Source: Staphylotrichum longicolle
Lineage: Eukaryota; Ascomycota; Sordariomycetes; Sordariales; Chaetomiaceae
Assembly (NCBI GenBank): GCA_019096155.1
Contig: JAHCVI010000002.1
Location: 1,736,001 to 1,800,000, forward strand
Direction of reading: 5' to 3'
DNA length: 64,000 nt
Shown: piece by piece, positions 21,145-33,100 of the stretch
How positions within the stretch are numbered: position 1 is the stretch's first letter
Layout of the letters: every line of letters begins with the position of its first letter
Made by a program: the position numbers and the translations under genes
The notes under the pieces: generated by a model
The model's input: the letters and a program-made list of their open reading frames with translations, nothing else
Told to the model about the DNA's origin: nothing
The model's database searches: none

Positions 21145-22953
21145 TTAACACTCCATCCCTCTATCCCATCTAGAATATACCCTATCCTCAGGCACAGACA
21201 CCCTCCTCCCTTGGCCCCTCGCCCTCAACCTTGGACTCCTCCGCACCGCCTCCCGCGGCGCCGACTCAACCCCCCTTGGCTTCTTTGCGGGAGGCAAGGA
21301 AGACACGACCGGGGAAAGAGACCGAGAGCGCTTCTTTGGAGTCATTGTGTCGCATAGCTCGCCCTTGTCGCTGTTCTCGACTCGTTTGATGTTTTCCTGA
21401 GCCGGGTTTGGGGTTGGCTCTAGACGCTGTCCCTGGAGCTTGTCTCCTAGATCGGGCAGCGCAGCGCCGATGGAGTGGATGGGGGCGACATCCGTTTCGG
21501 CGCCGCCGTCGCTCTCGACCAGACTGTTTCCAGACTGGGGGCTTGGCTTCGTTTCTGTTGCGTCTTTGGGCGCCGGTTCGGCGACATCGTTCTTGCCGGC
21601 AGCACCGGTGCCGTCGGCCTCGTCGGCGTACTTTCCCGTAGCGAGCAGTCGCCGTGAGCGGTCGAGGTGTGCCGAGCGGGGGCGAACCCACTCTATGTAT
21701 GGCAGGTCGTGTTCCTTGGCTTGTTCGCGGGTGTATGAGATCGGCAGGCGTGGTGGTTTGGGCATCTCCATGGGCCAGTCAATCGGCTCGGATGCCTCGG
21801 TGTACGAGGTGATGGGCCGCTCACGACGCGCGGCCACCCAGCGTTTCAGCTCGTCGTAGTAGTCAGTGGCGTCGACGCCTGCCTCGAGCTCCACGTCCGG
21901 GTGCTTGACCCACTTCTCCCGGCTTGCGAGGAGATCCGCCTCGTCATCTAGGTAGTGAAGCTGCGCGTCCTTGTATCTTGAGTCTCGTGTGAGGATTTCG
22001 TGCACCGTGAGCACGACACCTTTGACATCGTTCCGCTCCTTGAGCTCCAGGAGAGCGCCGCGTGGTATTAGCCCGGGACGGTATCCAAGCTTGACCGCAA
22101 TGCTGAAGTCGAACAAGATTAGAACATCTGTCGTTGGGTGAATGAAGATATTCCGGGGCGCAATGTCGTGATGAACAATGCCAAACTTGTAGTTCAAGTC
22201 GTCAACGGCCTATTTCGGAGTCCGTCAATCTAGATATCTCCGCAACGTCGAGGAGGTCTCGAGCAGTTTGTTTCGAGGGTTGCCTACCTGGATCAGCTGC
22301 TTGAGATGCTTGAGTTTGAATGGGCGTTGTTTGTCTTCGTCCAGATCGCCGCCGGCAATGAACGGGGTGACAAAGCCCACGACACGAGTCCCTGTGATTT
22401 CGTCAAGGACGAGACGGTCCAAGGGCAAGATGTTGGGATGCCTAGGAAGACGGGCGTGGATCTGGATTTGCTGCCACATGGTGTCAAAGCCCTGAGAGTG
22501 ATGTTGGTACTTGAATGCCAGCTCTCCCACTCCAGCGAGCGCGACGAGGTCGACATGGGCCGACAGTCGATCAAGCTCTGTCAGTTCTGATCGCAACACT
22601 GTGTTGATCGTATCCTTTGGCAGCTGGTACTCTTCAAGCGGGGGGTAGTATGTTGACAAGTTCGCATCAAACTCGGTCTCGGCAACAAATGCCAGGTTTC
22701 CTGAATCGTCAACGTTGATGCCCACCACATCGCCTGCAACTCGGTCAATGTTCTCTGCCACCAATCTCTTGGCCTCGTCTTGCAAGCTGTCCCATTCTGC
22801 TCGGAAGACACCCGGTTCGTCATCATGGCTCGCTCGGGGTGGTCTTGTCGTCACACTGAGGTACCGTCTTTGGTCGAGATCGTAGACCCAAAAAGTCGCA
22901 TCTCCACATAGAATGCCTTCTTTGCCGACAAAGCGCGCGTCTTCTGAAATCAT
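21145..22953 (-). CDS. Atypical protein kinase-like protein with basic C-terminal tail
   Basis: Seen: exons 22953-22288 and 22209-21145 (donor GTAGGC, acceptor AAATAG), 576 residues. The N-terminal 120 residues have no family I recognise. VGELAFKYQ (about 140) looks like the beta-3 lysine, RLPRHPNILPLDRL like the region before the hinge. The catalytic loop is IVHHDIAPRNIF (Asp237, Asn242; the HRD arginine is His) and the magnesium motif is DFS (256-258) instead of DFG. The C-terminal third is disordered, with KKRSRSLSP and RRSPRLRARGQGRR, a likely nuclear localisation signal. Known: many fungi carry such lineage-specific kinase-fold proteins; activity is untested. Inferred: Asp, Asn and Lys are present, so weak activity is possible. 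Promoter is divergent from the gene at 23781. Confidence 0.82.
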
Positions 22954-23780
22954 CGTGTCGTGACTTTTGTTTGGTACGTTCTTTGCTGACGCAGACTGGT
23001 GTAGACTGGAACGGGCAGTGGTGGACTCTGAGAGTTGAGATCAGAAATGGACAGCAGGTTCAAGGAGGTTGTCATCAGAAACGCACGTGGAACACATTGC
23101 TGCATTCCCCGACATGAACACGTCTTTGAATGGTTCCCCAAGACCGCCACTGCTCGTTTTAGCGGCAGTATCACCATTTCCTGTCCTATTAGGTTTCTTT
23201 GTGCACACTGGGTTCATCTCATTTCTCTTTGTTTCTGTAACGTTTGTTGACGCCCCCTTGGTCCAGTCCCTCCGTTTGCCCTGCGCCCCTGAATGTTAAT
23301 CTCTGTTGATGATAAAGGAAGTCGTCTTTGTTTGTCTCTGATGACGGCAGGAGAGACTCAGGGAATGGTCGCCTCCTTGCTTGCCTGAGCCGACTTGAAA
23401 CCATGGGCGAGCCGAAATCTTTACCGTCCCGGGCTGGGCTGGCTCTCGTGGACCAGACATCTGTGTAGGTGTCAACTACAGTCAGATAGAAGGCGCTCCG
23501 ACAAGCACGGAATGTTTGAGGTCAAGCTGGGGTAAGGGAAATTATGATAGCATTCTGCCTCCTGTCCTGCAACGGAGACCCGAGCGTCAGCTCGCGGGGC
23601 CACGAGGAAAAGGTTTCTCGGTCATCAGGTGAAGGGATTTAAAGGCAGTCCGTTCTGCCAATGCCCAAGTCGGAAACATAGATAGCGACCACTTCGGCCA
23701 TTCTCAAGCCACGCATCCGTTCTCCTGCGATTGGTCTGATCCCAGCCCTCGGTCCTTGTTGGCGTTCGACAGGCTCGACG
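22954..23780. promoter_or_regulatory. Divergent intergenic region
   Basis: About 830 bp between head-to-head starts at 22953 and 23781. I see no conserved ORF, TATA box or repeat; sequence is of mixed composition. Confidence 0.45.
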
Positions 23781-24216
23781 ATGCCTCGCAGCGAGATTCC
23801 AGCTATCCAGGCGCCAGCAAGGATTCGGGAGTCTGTTGGTGCGCTTCCCAAGGAAAAGGAACCTTGCAATTGCGGCTGGTATGGCTTATGGTCCAACATG
23901 TGCGGACACATGGGCGCCGAACTCCCTATCCAATGCGGCCAAAAATTTTCCATCAAGACAAATCACCCAATCTTTTGTATGAAAGGCCCTCCGAAAATCA
24001 CTCTTCCCGATTATGTTGTGGCGCGATTGTGCAGCGAGTGCCAGTTCAACAAGTCGGTGAGTCGGAGTCCCTAGCCGTCAGTCATTTTTCACAAGACATT
24101 ACTGACATTTCCACAAGCTCGCCGATGCCAACAAGCGCGCTGTGCAGGGCTTCGATAAAAACCCAATGCAGAACAACCCAGCCAGCAAGTGTGACTCGGC
24201 TCCGCCGTCATCCTAA
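23781..24216 (+). CDS. Small Cys-rich protein, putative metal-binding, unrecognised family
   Basis: Seen: exons 23781-24056 and 24118-24216 (donor GTGAGT, acceptor CACAAG), 124 residues. Nine cysteines and two histidines sit in a central block: CNCGWYGLWSNMCGHMG, then IQCGQKF, FCMK, and LCSECQF just before the intron, with one more Cys near the end. The CxC, CGH and CSEC pattern is that expected for zinc ligands, not for a secreted disulfide-rich effector, as there is no signal peptide. I do not recognise the family. The C-terminus is polar and disordered (NNPASKCDSAPPSS). It could be a zinc-ribbon type DNA/RNA or protein adaptor; that is inference only. An NDUFS5 gene follows 640 bp downstream without visible link. 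Confidence 0.72.
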
Positions 24217-24852
24217 CGGTTGCAAACGTCGAGGCTCTCTTCAGTATCGGTAACAACGTCATTTGTTTTGGATGTTGAGGGATGTGGCCGGAACAATGGT
24301 GGTGGAAGTTGAGCGGATCTGTTCTTTCATGGTATTTCTTTTTTTGTGCTTAGAAGGTTCCTTTGCATGGCATTTTCAAGATTCCTAGAGTCCCCTGGAC
24401 ACTGATTGCTCTCTGGACCTCTTTGTTACATTGCGAAGAGACAGTTGATCTTTGTATGCACCTATCAATTCTGTGATGGTTCCTTGGGCAAGACTACCAA
24501 ATAAGGCAGGCTAGCATTCAACAACAGCCTGAGGAGGGAATGAGGACGGCAAAATTGTGTTTATCAAATCATCTTCTTTTTTTGTGTGTGTGTGTGTCCG
24601 TCAGGAGTTTGGTTCTGACTTGATGTTCTGTTTCCGTTCTTACAGCATGCCGCTGCCTTGGCATTCTTTGTTGTGTGGCTTCGAATCCACCACAGACCGC
24701 CACAACAGCTGTGGCGTTTATGCGCCAAGACCGGTTCAAGCTCCAGCTCGGTCCGTGCACTCATCTTCATCGCCGACGACGACGTTCAGTGACATTTAAG
24801 TCTCGACGAAGCTCGACAGCCACATCGCACACAAGCTCCCACCTAGCCCACC
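24217..24852. other. Intergenic with GT microsatellite
   Basis: 636 bp between two plus-strand genes; must contain the NDUFS5 promoter. A run of T then GT dinucleotides occupies about 24576-24597. Nothing else seen. Confidence 0.5.
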
Positions 24853-25331
24853 ATGGCGTCTGGATACGGCTTGAACGGAGGTGAGTCCGAATCTGTGCTC
24901 CAATGGCTCAGCCCACAGGGATTACCGGCAATTGGCAATTCCCGCGTCATCACTCACGCTGACTTGACGCTACCTTTCCCAGGCCCGTCACGGTGCTTCC
25001 CCTTCTGGCAGGAGCTGCTCTCCTGCTACGTGATCAACAGCTCTGAAGACGACGATTCAGGCAAGAAGAAGTGCGTGCCTGCGATGGAGGACTACTACGA
25101 GTGCCTGCATCACCGGAAAGAGGTGCGCCGCCCCGTCGCAAACCACTTCGCACAACCGGCTGACCTAGATTGCTTGCTTCACAGGCTGCCAGAGTCAAGG
25201 TGCTGCAGGCCGCCTACCGCCAGGCCGAGGCCAAGAAGCTGCAAGAGAATCCCCCCTCAGCCGGTCAAATACGGAATCTCGGATTGCTCGACAAGGAGGA
25301 CGATACCAAGAAGGTTTTGGGGACGAGCTAG
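24853..25331 (+). CDS. NDUFS5: Mitochondrial complex I subunit NDUFS5 (15 kDa, twin CX9C)
   Basis: Seen: exons 24853-24880, 24983-25122 and 25185-25331, with donors GTGAGT and GTGCGC and acceptors CCCAG and CACAG, 104 residues. The first exon codes only MASGYGLNG plus one base. The core has two CX9C motifs: CFPFWQELLSC and CVPAMEDYYEC, the signature of intermembrane-space proteins oxidised by the Mia40 pathway. The C-terminus is a helix with ARVKVLQAAYRQAEAKK. Known: NDUFS5 is an accessory subunit of NADH:ubiquinone oxidoreductase facing the intermembrane space. Length fits. No cleavable presequence, as expected for this import route. Confidence 0.9.
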
Positions 25332-25781
25332 AGCGGTACCGATCAATTTGCCGCCCCAGTCTTATGTGTATATCCGGTTACTATATGGTGGCCGTCATCG
25401 AAGCGGCAGTGAGGGCGGAATAGAATAACGGTCTGTTTCGAGTTGTGCGGGTCCATCGGTGATGTACCTCTGATCATTTGCTCTGCTGGTCTTCACTCGG
25501 GGATCAGTTGCCAATGCGGTTTGTTGAGCGGCAACAGCATGTGTCTGTGGAAATTACCGGTCAGGCCGGCCACAGTATCCGGGTCTTCGCATTGAAGAAG
25601 GAGAAGTCGAAGGTATCCGTGCCTTCCCCCACCATCAACTCATCACCGCGCGGCTCGGCGCCGACTTGGATTGTCGGCCACTCCAGATCTTAGTTTTCGA
25701 TCCTTGCACCTGTTCCATCGTGGCTGCCCTCTTGATGGTTTCTAGTTGCGTTCGACTTACTGCCTGTCAAATCGGTCCAAG
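25332..25781. other. Intergenic
   Basis: 450 bp between two plus-strand genes. No gene or repeat recognised. Confidence 0.45.
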
Positions 25782-27559
25782 ATGCCTTGTCTCCGCGGCA
25801 TCGAGGTATCGCTGACCACCAAGCCCGACGACGAGCTGATACCAGAATATCCACATCCCGAGGGCACGTCGGCTCGGATTCTTGGAGCCCTCTCCAACTG
25901 CACAAACGGTCAAACTTCACAGCGCAAGACTGGTCCAACGGTTGCGGTGTACGTGCCGTCGATCCCAGGTCAGTTTCCGCAGCTTGCTCAACGACCGCAA
26001 GCCCGTGGTGTAAACTGACCATTCCAGGGACCCCGTTCGCTATCAACTACAGTATCAATACCGCACCTACGGCGCCTTGCAAGTACATTTTCTTCCGGCT
26101 CTACATGAACGGACGACCTATCGCCGCTTGGGGAATTGATCCGGAAGTTCTGACGACAGGCAAGGTGGCCAGGTCGCTGTGGGCACCCTGTGCGCTGCAC
26201 AACGATCAGATCGGGTTTGAGGGTCGCAACTTTGTCTTCCTCCCTGGACAGGAGCACAAGTCCGTGGCCGAAGACGGTGGTCTAATCGAGATACAGGCCT
26301 TTCGCGCCAGGGAGAGGCGAGCTCGGGCGCCGAGGCTGGAGGAATTTCGATTCCAAGAGAACTATGGGATCGCGTGAGTACTTTTTGTAAACTTGACTAT
26401 GCCCAGCGTTGACTTGCCGTTTCTTAGCGCACCCAGCATTGGTCTTCTAGACCAACCGCAAGATGCCTGTTTCTACGACTGGCATCTCATCGATGCGAAG
26501 GACTCGCCGTTTGTCTCCTTTCGACTTCACTACCGGACCTGGAAGAATCTCAAACAGCTGAACCTCATCCCGGCAAGCGAACTGGAGCTGCTCTGCTCTG
26601 TCTCGCCAAAGGCACTCAAGACCATTGTCAAGGCAGAAACTGTCTCAGAAATCATGGACGATGAATCAGAAGAGCAGCCCTCTCCATCCGGAAACTCAGA
26701 TTCAGATGAGTTTGTCTTCCACGACTCCAAAGAAAAACGGCATGTGAAGGGCGGCCCAAATGAGAACACGGCGCTTTACTTTCTCAAGAGCCCGCCCGAG
26801 CGTTTTTGTGCCGCCCCATCCAGTCTTGGGATGCCGCAGCCGAGCAAGCTACAGCGAGACGCGTGCAGCGAACCGCATCGGCAGCGCCCGCTGCCGGAGC
26901 TCCCCGTAGCAGAGTCCAGCAGACTCTCGAGGCGGTTGTCTGCGGCGTCAGCGAGATCGTCAACCTGGTCGATCACTCCTTCACTCCTGCAGTATGCCGA
27001 CGAAGGTTCATTCAATGCCGACGAAGTTGAGCTCGGGGTTGCACAGCTTGTTCATCTTCCACAGTCGGAGGAGGGAGAGCTGAATTCCGCGGATTCTTCA
27101 TTGTCGGACTACGAAACCTCTCCCAGATCCGCAGGCGACTCCTCTGTGGGAGACAAGCTGTCGCCCGGCCGGTATCTACCAATGACAGGGAGCGGACTAG
27201 AGCGCGGCCTTGCCTTCTTTACTCCACCGAAGCCGTCTTTTCTGTCCAGAGCATCGAATTTTAGACAGTCTCTGCCTAGTGACTTCAGTCTGACGCGAGA
27301 CCTGGAGCGACTAGAGAGGCCGGCATCAAATCAGTTAGATTTGACAAGTCCCTCGCTCAATCGGGCAAGGGCCGCCGCTCAAGACGGCGTCAGTCCCCCG
27401 AGAGACAGAGGGCGCCCCAGGGGGTTGTTCGCCGGGCTTCGCAAGACGAGCATCAAAGCGTCGCCCCGTAAACTGGCAAACCTGGTCTTTGGCCGCGACG
27501 TACACAAGATGGGTGCTGGCGACAATCCGGTTCAGCGGAATATGGGACCCTCAAACTGA
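25782..27559 (+). CDS. Conserved filamentous-fungal protein of unknown function, 554 residues
   Basis: Seen: exons 25782-25968, 26028-26373 and 26428-27559, donors GTCAGT and GTGAGT, acceptors TCCAG and CTTAG. Residues 1-230 look like a folded, conserved domain: GIEVSLTTK, then VYVPSIPGTPFAINYSI, KYIFFRLYMNGRPIAAWG, SLWAPCALH, FEGRNFVFLPGQEH, and RLEEFRFQENYGIA. A second conserved patch follows the last intron (DACFYDWHLIDAKDSPFVSFRLHYR). The remaining 280 residues are Ser-rich and disordered, ending in a basic Gly/Arg patch (RDRGRPRGLFAGLRK). The globular part resembles a beta-sandwich, but I cannot name the family with confidence and give no function. No signal peptide or membrane segment. 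Confidence 0.82.
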
Positions 27560-27834
27560 TCTCTGCACTTGTTTGTTCTGGACTCACCACAATAATCCGG
27601 TGATGGGCTTGTGGGAAGATGGAGGCTTTTGCTTGTGTTATAACTCCCCATGGCGCAATGAGTGGGTGATATTGGAACTCTACTTCCCATCTTAGCAGAA
27701 TGTTAGGTATAAGAACAGACAGTCTTGTATTGACCATCAACTTGCTACCTGGAGAAGGGTAGAGATGTAATAGAGCAGTATAGCAAAATTGAGAGGGCCG
27801 TAGCTTAGGACCTCAGCACTAAATCTTGCGGGTA

Positions 27835-28965
27835 TCACCACCACTTCTCAAACAAGACCCTCCCTCTCTCCATCCCCACCCCGCCAGGTGACACAAGTGC
27901 ATCAACAAACTCGTCCGTCATGCCCGGCACGCCACAAACATACACCAGCGCAGCCTCCTTCTCACCTCCCAGGGCCTCTTCGACGTCACCCACTGTCACC
28001 CGCCTTCTCAAGAACGGCACATCAACTCCGCCACTACACCTCAAAACCTCCTTCTCACCTCCCCCATCCCCATCAGCCGCCGCCCATCCCCCAGTAAGGA
28101 ACAGCCGTAACTTACCCTTGACTCTCCCGCTCTCAAACAACCTTACAATCCTCTCAAGAAACAGAACCCCGGCCCCACTCCTCGCTTCCATAGAAGTATC
28201 ATCACCAGCACCTGGATCCTTGACACTATACAACACCACCACCTCCAACCCATCCCGTCCACCACTATCTTGCTCTCCAATAAAGCTGAGCATGCTCATC
28301 AACGGGTTGATCCCCATCCCGCCCGCGACAAAAACAACTTTCCTCACGGCCGCCGCAAGATCATCAGCCCGACTCTGACTCGGAGACGACGACAGGGGGG
28401 GGAAGACAAAACTCCCGCCGATGCGGACCCGGACGGGAGCGTGGAGGAGTTGCGGGGCGGGGAGGAAGAGGTAGGCTGCCGCCGGGTTCAGCGGGGAGGC
28501 CTGGATGGCTAGTTCTATGTACGGGGAGGGGTTGCGCTCGGAGGGCACGGCGAGGGAAGGCGGCGAGGTGATTGTGAAGCCGCCTGGCTTGGGGACGTGG
28601 GCTTCGGGGGGCGGGTGGAGGTCTATCCATTGGCCGGGAAGGAACTGGATGGGGTGGTGAGTACCGAGAGGGGGAGGGTTGTGCTTGGAGGATGGCTGGG
28701 GCGGGGGGTGGGCGTACCTTGATGGTGTCGGTTGGGGGGATGGCGAGGCGGAAGAGGCGGATGGTGGGGGTGATTTGGGTGATGTGGGCGATGGTGAGTG
28801 TGTGGAGGGACTGGAGAGTTAGACTTCGCTGCACAGTACCACACGGATACCTACCTAGCTATGCAGTGCAGGCAAGGAGTGAATCGGGAGTGTGCAGGTG
28901 GGCCCTACCGGATCGCGAGGCTCATGGGCCGTCCGTTCGATGTGGCTCAGGCTTTGTTTGCTCAT
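27835..28965 (-). CDS. OXNAD1: OXNAD1-like NAD(P)/FAD oxidoreductase
   Basis: Seen: exons 28965-28909, 28810-28718 and 28644-27835, 319 residues; donors GTAGGG and GTACGC, acceptors TCCAG and TCCAG. The first exon codes MSKQSLSHIERTAHEPRDP, matching the ERTAxEPRD start known from fungal homologues. The FAD-binding barrel has TIRLFRLAI and FLPGQWIDLH, and GGFTITSPPS for flavin contact. The NAD-binding half has VVFVAGGMGINPLMSML, the LVYVCGVPGMTDEFVDAL pattern near the C-terminus, and ends in EKWW. Known: ferredoxin-NADP-reductase-like fold; human OXNAD1 is predicted mitochondrial, substrate unknown. Inferred: an electron-transfer reductase. It diverges from ULP2 across 1.16 kb and is convergent with the upstream plus-strand gene. 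Confidence 0.86.
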
Positions 28966-30128
28966 CTTGACGAGGTTTAGGCAGATGGGTTAGCTGCATG
29001 GAGGTGGATATGATGCTGGCAAGTGCGAGATGTTTCGGGTGCCCGTGAACAGGTTCCAGATTGTTTAACGCCGGACGCGTGATGATAGAGGGCCGGACGG
29101 CAGTGACTTTGGTTGTCCGTTCGGAGCGAGATCCGGTGGTCCCCGCTTCGGCTCTGCCGCCGGCCCCACCAAGTCCGGCTCGAAACACGCTGAGCCAGCG
29201 CTGGCAGGGCCTCATCGATGCGGGACAATGCAGCTGCACGTTTCCTGGGTTCATCTGAGTCCTCGTTCGTTTGAATACGGCACTTTACATGGACCCAGAA
29301 GTTTCGGCTGCACACAATTGCACATCGGGTACATATTTGGCGCCATGGTGCCTTGTTTACGCCAGGAGAACGCTGGGCTTGGAGTTGATAGCTGTGGCCG
29401 TTGCTGTTTGAGGCACTGGGCGGGATGGCGGGGCTTCGACCGGCAGGCAGACACATGGCGGGAGACAGGGGTTTATCAGTGTCCCTGGTTGAGAACAGGG
29501 GTCTGGCCCACGCCCGGCAGGTGCCGCTGCAGCTGATTCAAGGCTCGTGACACAAACCATCTTCTGTTTGGAGCTGCAACTTCCCACCTCAGGATTGCGC
29601 AGACTCGACGATTTCAGATCCAACCAGTCCAGATAGCCAAACGCGTGGTTTTTTCCCTAAAGTCTGGACTGCCGCCGTGCTGTCAACCTGGACCACTCAC
29701 AGTATGTTGCTGTTCTCGATGTTCTTGTTCCCAGGGTCCCAAACCCAATGCCCCACAACCAACTCCAACTAAAAAATGGCCCACCACAACTCAAGCAGAG
29801 ACCCACCCGATTTCTCGTCGCGAGACCCAGATCGAAGAAGGTTGACCCAACCGCGCCCCAGTTTCGCTCCTAGAGTTGAACGTGAGCGGGCGCCCGACGG
29901 TGTGCCCGACCCTCAGAATGCGCAAAGGCCGAAAGAGTGCGTTCCGACAGCAACAAACCTAGTTCTGGGTCTGACACCCGGAACAGCAAGACTCCGATCG
30001 GATTCCACAGATTCGCACACTCTTTTCCGGATTATGGGTACGGAACAACTCTTCTCTGGCGGCCGGCCGACACACACTGACAAGACGATTACGCTCTCAA
30101 ACATAGATCTGTGAAGGGAGCCGTCAGG
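28966..30128. promoter_or_regulatory. Divergent intergenic region OXNAD1/ULP2
   Basis: 1.16 kb between head-to-head genes. A plus-strand open frame from ATG 29776 to 30114 (112 codons, Asp/Arg-rich start, no known domain) could be a 5' exon of ULP2 or an upstream ORF, but I found no convincing splice pair to join it. Otherwise nothing recognised. Confidence 0.4.
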
Positions 30129-33100
30129 ATGCCCATACCTTTCAAGTTCAACCTTGCCCTTGTACGTTCAGCTGCACCGAAACCGTCGCATATATCCAGA
30201 CCGAGTGTTCTGACCAGCTACCAGAAGGCGATGGCGCCCCAGACACACGTTAATACCCTTGATTCGAACCCCGGATGTCCGCCGAGTGCTCCCCAAACAA
30301 CTACCTTTCGCGCACCAGGCCGATCGCCAACCCCGAAACGGCCAAAAATCCACGAGGCCCAGCGGAGAGGACCAGACGAGGACATTGTGGACAAGGAACA
30401 GGATGCAGCGTCAAGGGCAGAACGGCGGGGAAGCCAGTCGAGCTTTGCTCACTCAGCATCACCTGGCGTCTCTGAATTTCAGACAGTGGAAGGGTCCGCA
30501 GCGCGACCGGATCGGTCAAACAGACGCACTCGCCGATACCAGGGTCACCGTCCTCCTGTCATGAGCAACCATAAGAACCGAGTTGGAACACACCGAGAAC
30601 CCGAAAACATCGAGAACTTTGACGAGCTTGCGCCAGCACCCAGACTTGAGCGAAGCCACCAACGAACAGCGCGTCTGGTGTCCACCGCCGGGACAAGGTC
30701 GAGCGCAGTCATCAGCGACTCTGCCGACTTGGCCATACTCGGGAAATCCACCCGTTTAGGCCAACATCCGCACGGCCTCCACAAGGGCAAAAAGCGCTCG
30801 AGCCATGAGATGACTGGTGACCAGGACGAGCCGAGGGCAGAGGCGAACGGCAGTGGAGCTTCCAAAGGCGGCGCTAAACTGCCATCCGAGGATTCGCCAA
30901 AGCGTGATCCTCCCAGTGTGTCTCGGAGAGGGGATATGAAACCGACCAAATGGGCATCCACAACTGGCACACGTTATATCGATGGCGACGTCGGTGTCCA
31001 AGCGGCTGTCTGTCTGCCAAACCTCCGATACACGGCAGGCAATGGTCAGAATGCATGCTTCTTGCGGCAAACCGAGGATTCTGAGCTGCGTGCGTTTGCG
31101 GAGGATGGTCACAGGGCGGAGCCATTTGACTGGCTCAAAGTTACTCGGAAAGCAAGGACCTTGACTTTTCACCCCGACTCCAATTACATCAAAATCAACC
31201 AGGCAGCAGACCAAACGTCATCAATGTCAATCGGGGGGTTACTGATGCTCAAGCTCCGCGACAGCGCCGAGGCATCCTGGGTTGCTGACTGGGCGGGTAA
31301 CAACCTGCATGTTCAAACGGTTCAAGAGAGGGATAGGTATTGTTGGCCTTCAAACTTCGCTCTTGATCGGACCACGCTAATGATGCGTAGCCAAAAGTTA
31401 TTTCAAACCTGGAATAAACAGATCCAGGAGGTCCGCCAGGCAGGCAGCCAAGCATCAGCAAGACGGCAATCTGAGGGGTCTCCAGCTCGCCGACTGCCAG
31501 GCATCAACGTTTCCCCCACCAGACAAGACGGCATGCCCGTCAGCACGTCGACCAGCTCTCGGACCCCTATCCGACATCAGATGCAAGTTTCAGCGCAGCA
31601 GCAGACTCCCTTGCCTCCCGGTTCCGTTCGCGACATCGTCGCTTCTGGCACACGCTCGTTGAGAACGAGACGGAATGCCCAGCAGGTGCAGAATCCCGAG
31701 ACGCCTTCAGCGACTGTCCTTCACCGGTGGTCTGAAGAAAATTCAGACTGGGCAAAGGACTGGAAAATGCCCCTGATCCTCGAGCGCACGACGGTAGACA
31801 AGGAAGATATTCCTAGGTTGGACGAAGGGCAATGCCTGAACGACAATCTCATCGGATACGGCCTCCGGTATCTCTTCAACAAGTTCTTGAAGAGGCATGA
31901 CGACTTGCCCAAGCGCGTTTATCTTCATAACTCCTTTTTTTACGAGAAACTCAAGGCGGGCAGGGGGACAATCAATTACGACGGTGTCAAGAGCTGGACT
32001 GCAAAGGTTGATCTGCTGTCCTACGACTACATAATCGTCCCTGTCAACGAGCATTACCACTGGTGGGTCGCCATCATTTGCAACCCCGGCAGGCTCGACC
32101 CGGACTCGAGAGAGGTGCAGGGCAAGAACGAGGTCCCAAGCAATCCGGTGGGTGAGAGGGTTGATGGGGAATCGTCTGATGTGGAAATGGTAGACGTCGC
32201 TGAAAAGCAGCCCCTGGAATCCACCGGTTCAGCGGTGGACGACCCCAACCTTGTCAAGTCTGACATCGTCGACCTGGTCTCTGACGATAAGAACGTCAGT
32301 GTAGACCTAACTTCGTGTCCTAGGGCAAAGCAGTCTAAGAGACTGAAGTCAGGCACGAGGACGTACAACCCTGAGGATCCGAGGATCATCACTCTCGACT
32401 CGCTGGGCTCACATCATCCCCAGGCTATCGGCCACCTCAAGAAGTATCTTCTTGCAGAGTTTAAGCACAAGCGAAAAAAGGTTATCGCGGAGCCTACTCA
32501 GCCAGTGGGAATGAAGGCAACCAACATACCAGAACAAAATAATTTCTGCGACTGTGGCGTCTATCTCCTCGGCTACATCCAGGAATTCGTAAAGGATCCA
32601 GACTTGTTTGTCCAGACCCTGCTCCGACGAGAACGCCCGGATTGGGACTTCGACCCTTCAAGCCTGCGGGGGCTCTGGCGGGATACCATCATCTGTGAGC
32701 AGAAAATGTACCAGGAACATCAGCTCAAAGCGGAGCAGCGACGGCGGGAAGCGCTGGCTGCAAAACGAACACCTAAGGGGAGCACCGAGTCGAGTCGCCA
32801 ACCATCTCAAGCCCCGAGTGAGGCCAACAGCGCAACAAACGGCCGATGTGGAACAGAAGTGGCTGCCTCTGAACAATCGACCTCCGCTGACACCATTGAC
32901 ACACCAACAAACGTGGATGTCCGCGAGACAGACAGCCCTTCCGCGAAGCAGGCTCCGCAAGATCCGCATGTGAACAACAGCGAGCAGTCGGGTGCTTCAA
33001 TACCAGCAACGGCACACTCAACCCAAGAAGAGAACGTTGACGAGGACATCGTGGTTCTCCCTCCTCGGGAGGACGACGCCGTCCTTCCTTCGATCGAGGC

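Noticed and set aside
29776..30114. Plus-strand 112-codon frame as a first exon of ULP2
   Set aside because: A genuine ATG and coding-like composition, but I found no donor/acceptor pair that joins it to the ULP2 frame, so it is only mentioned in the intergenic entry.
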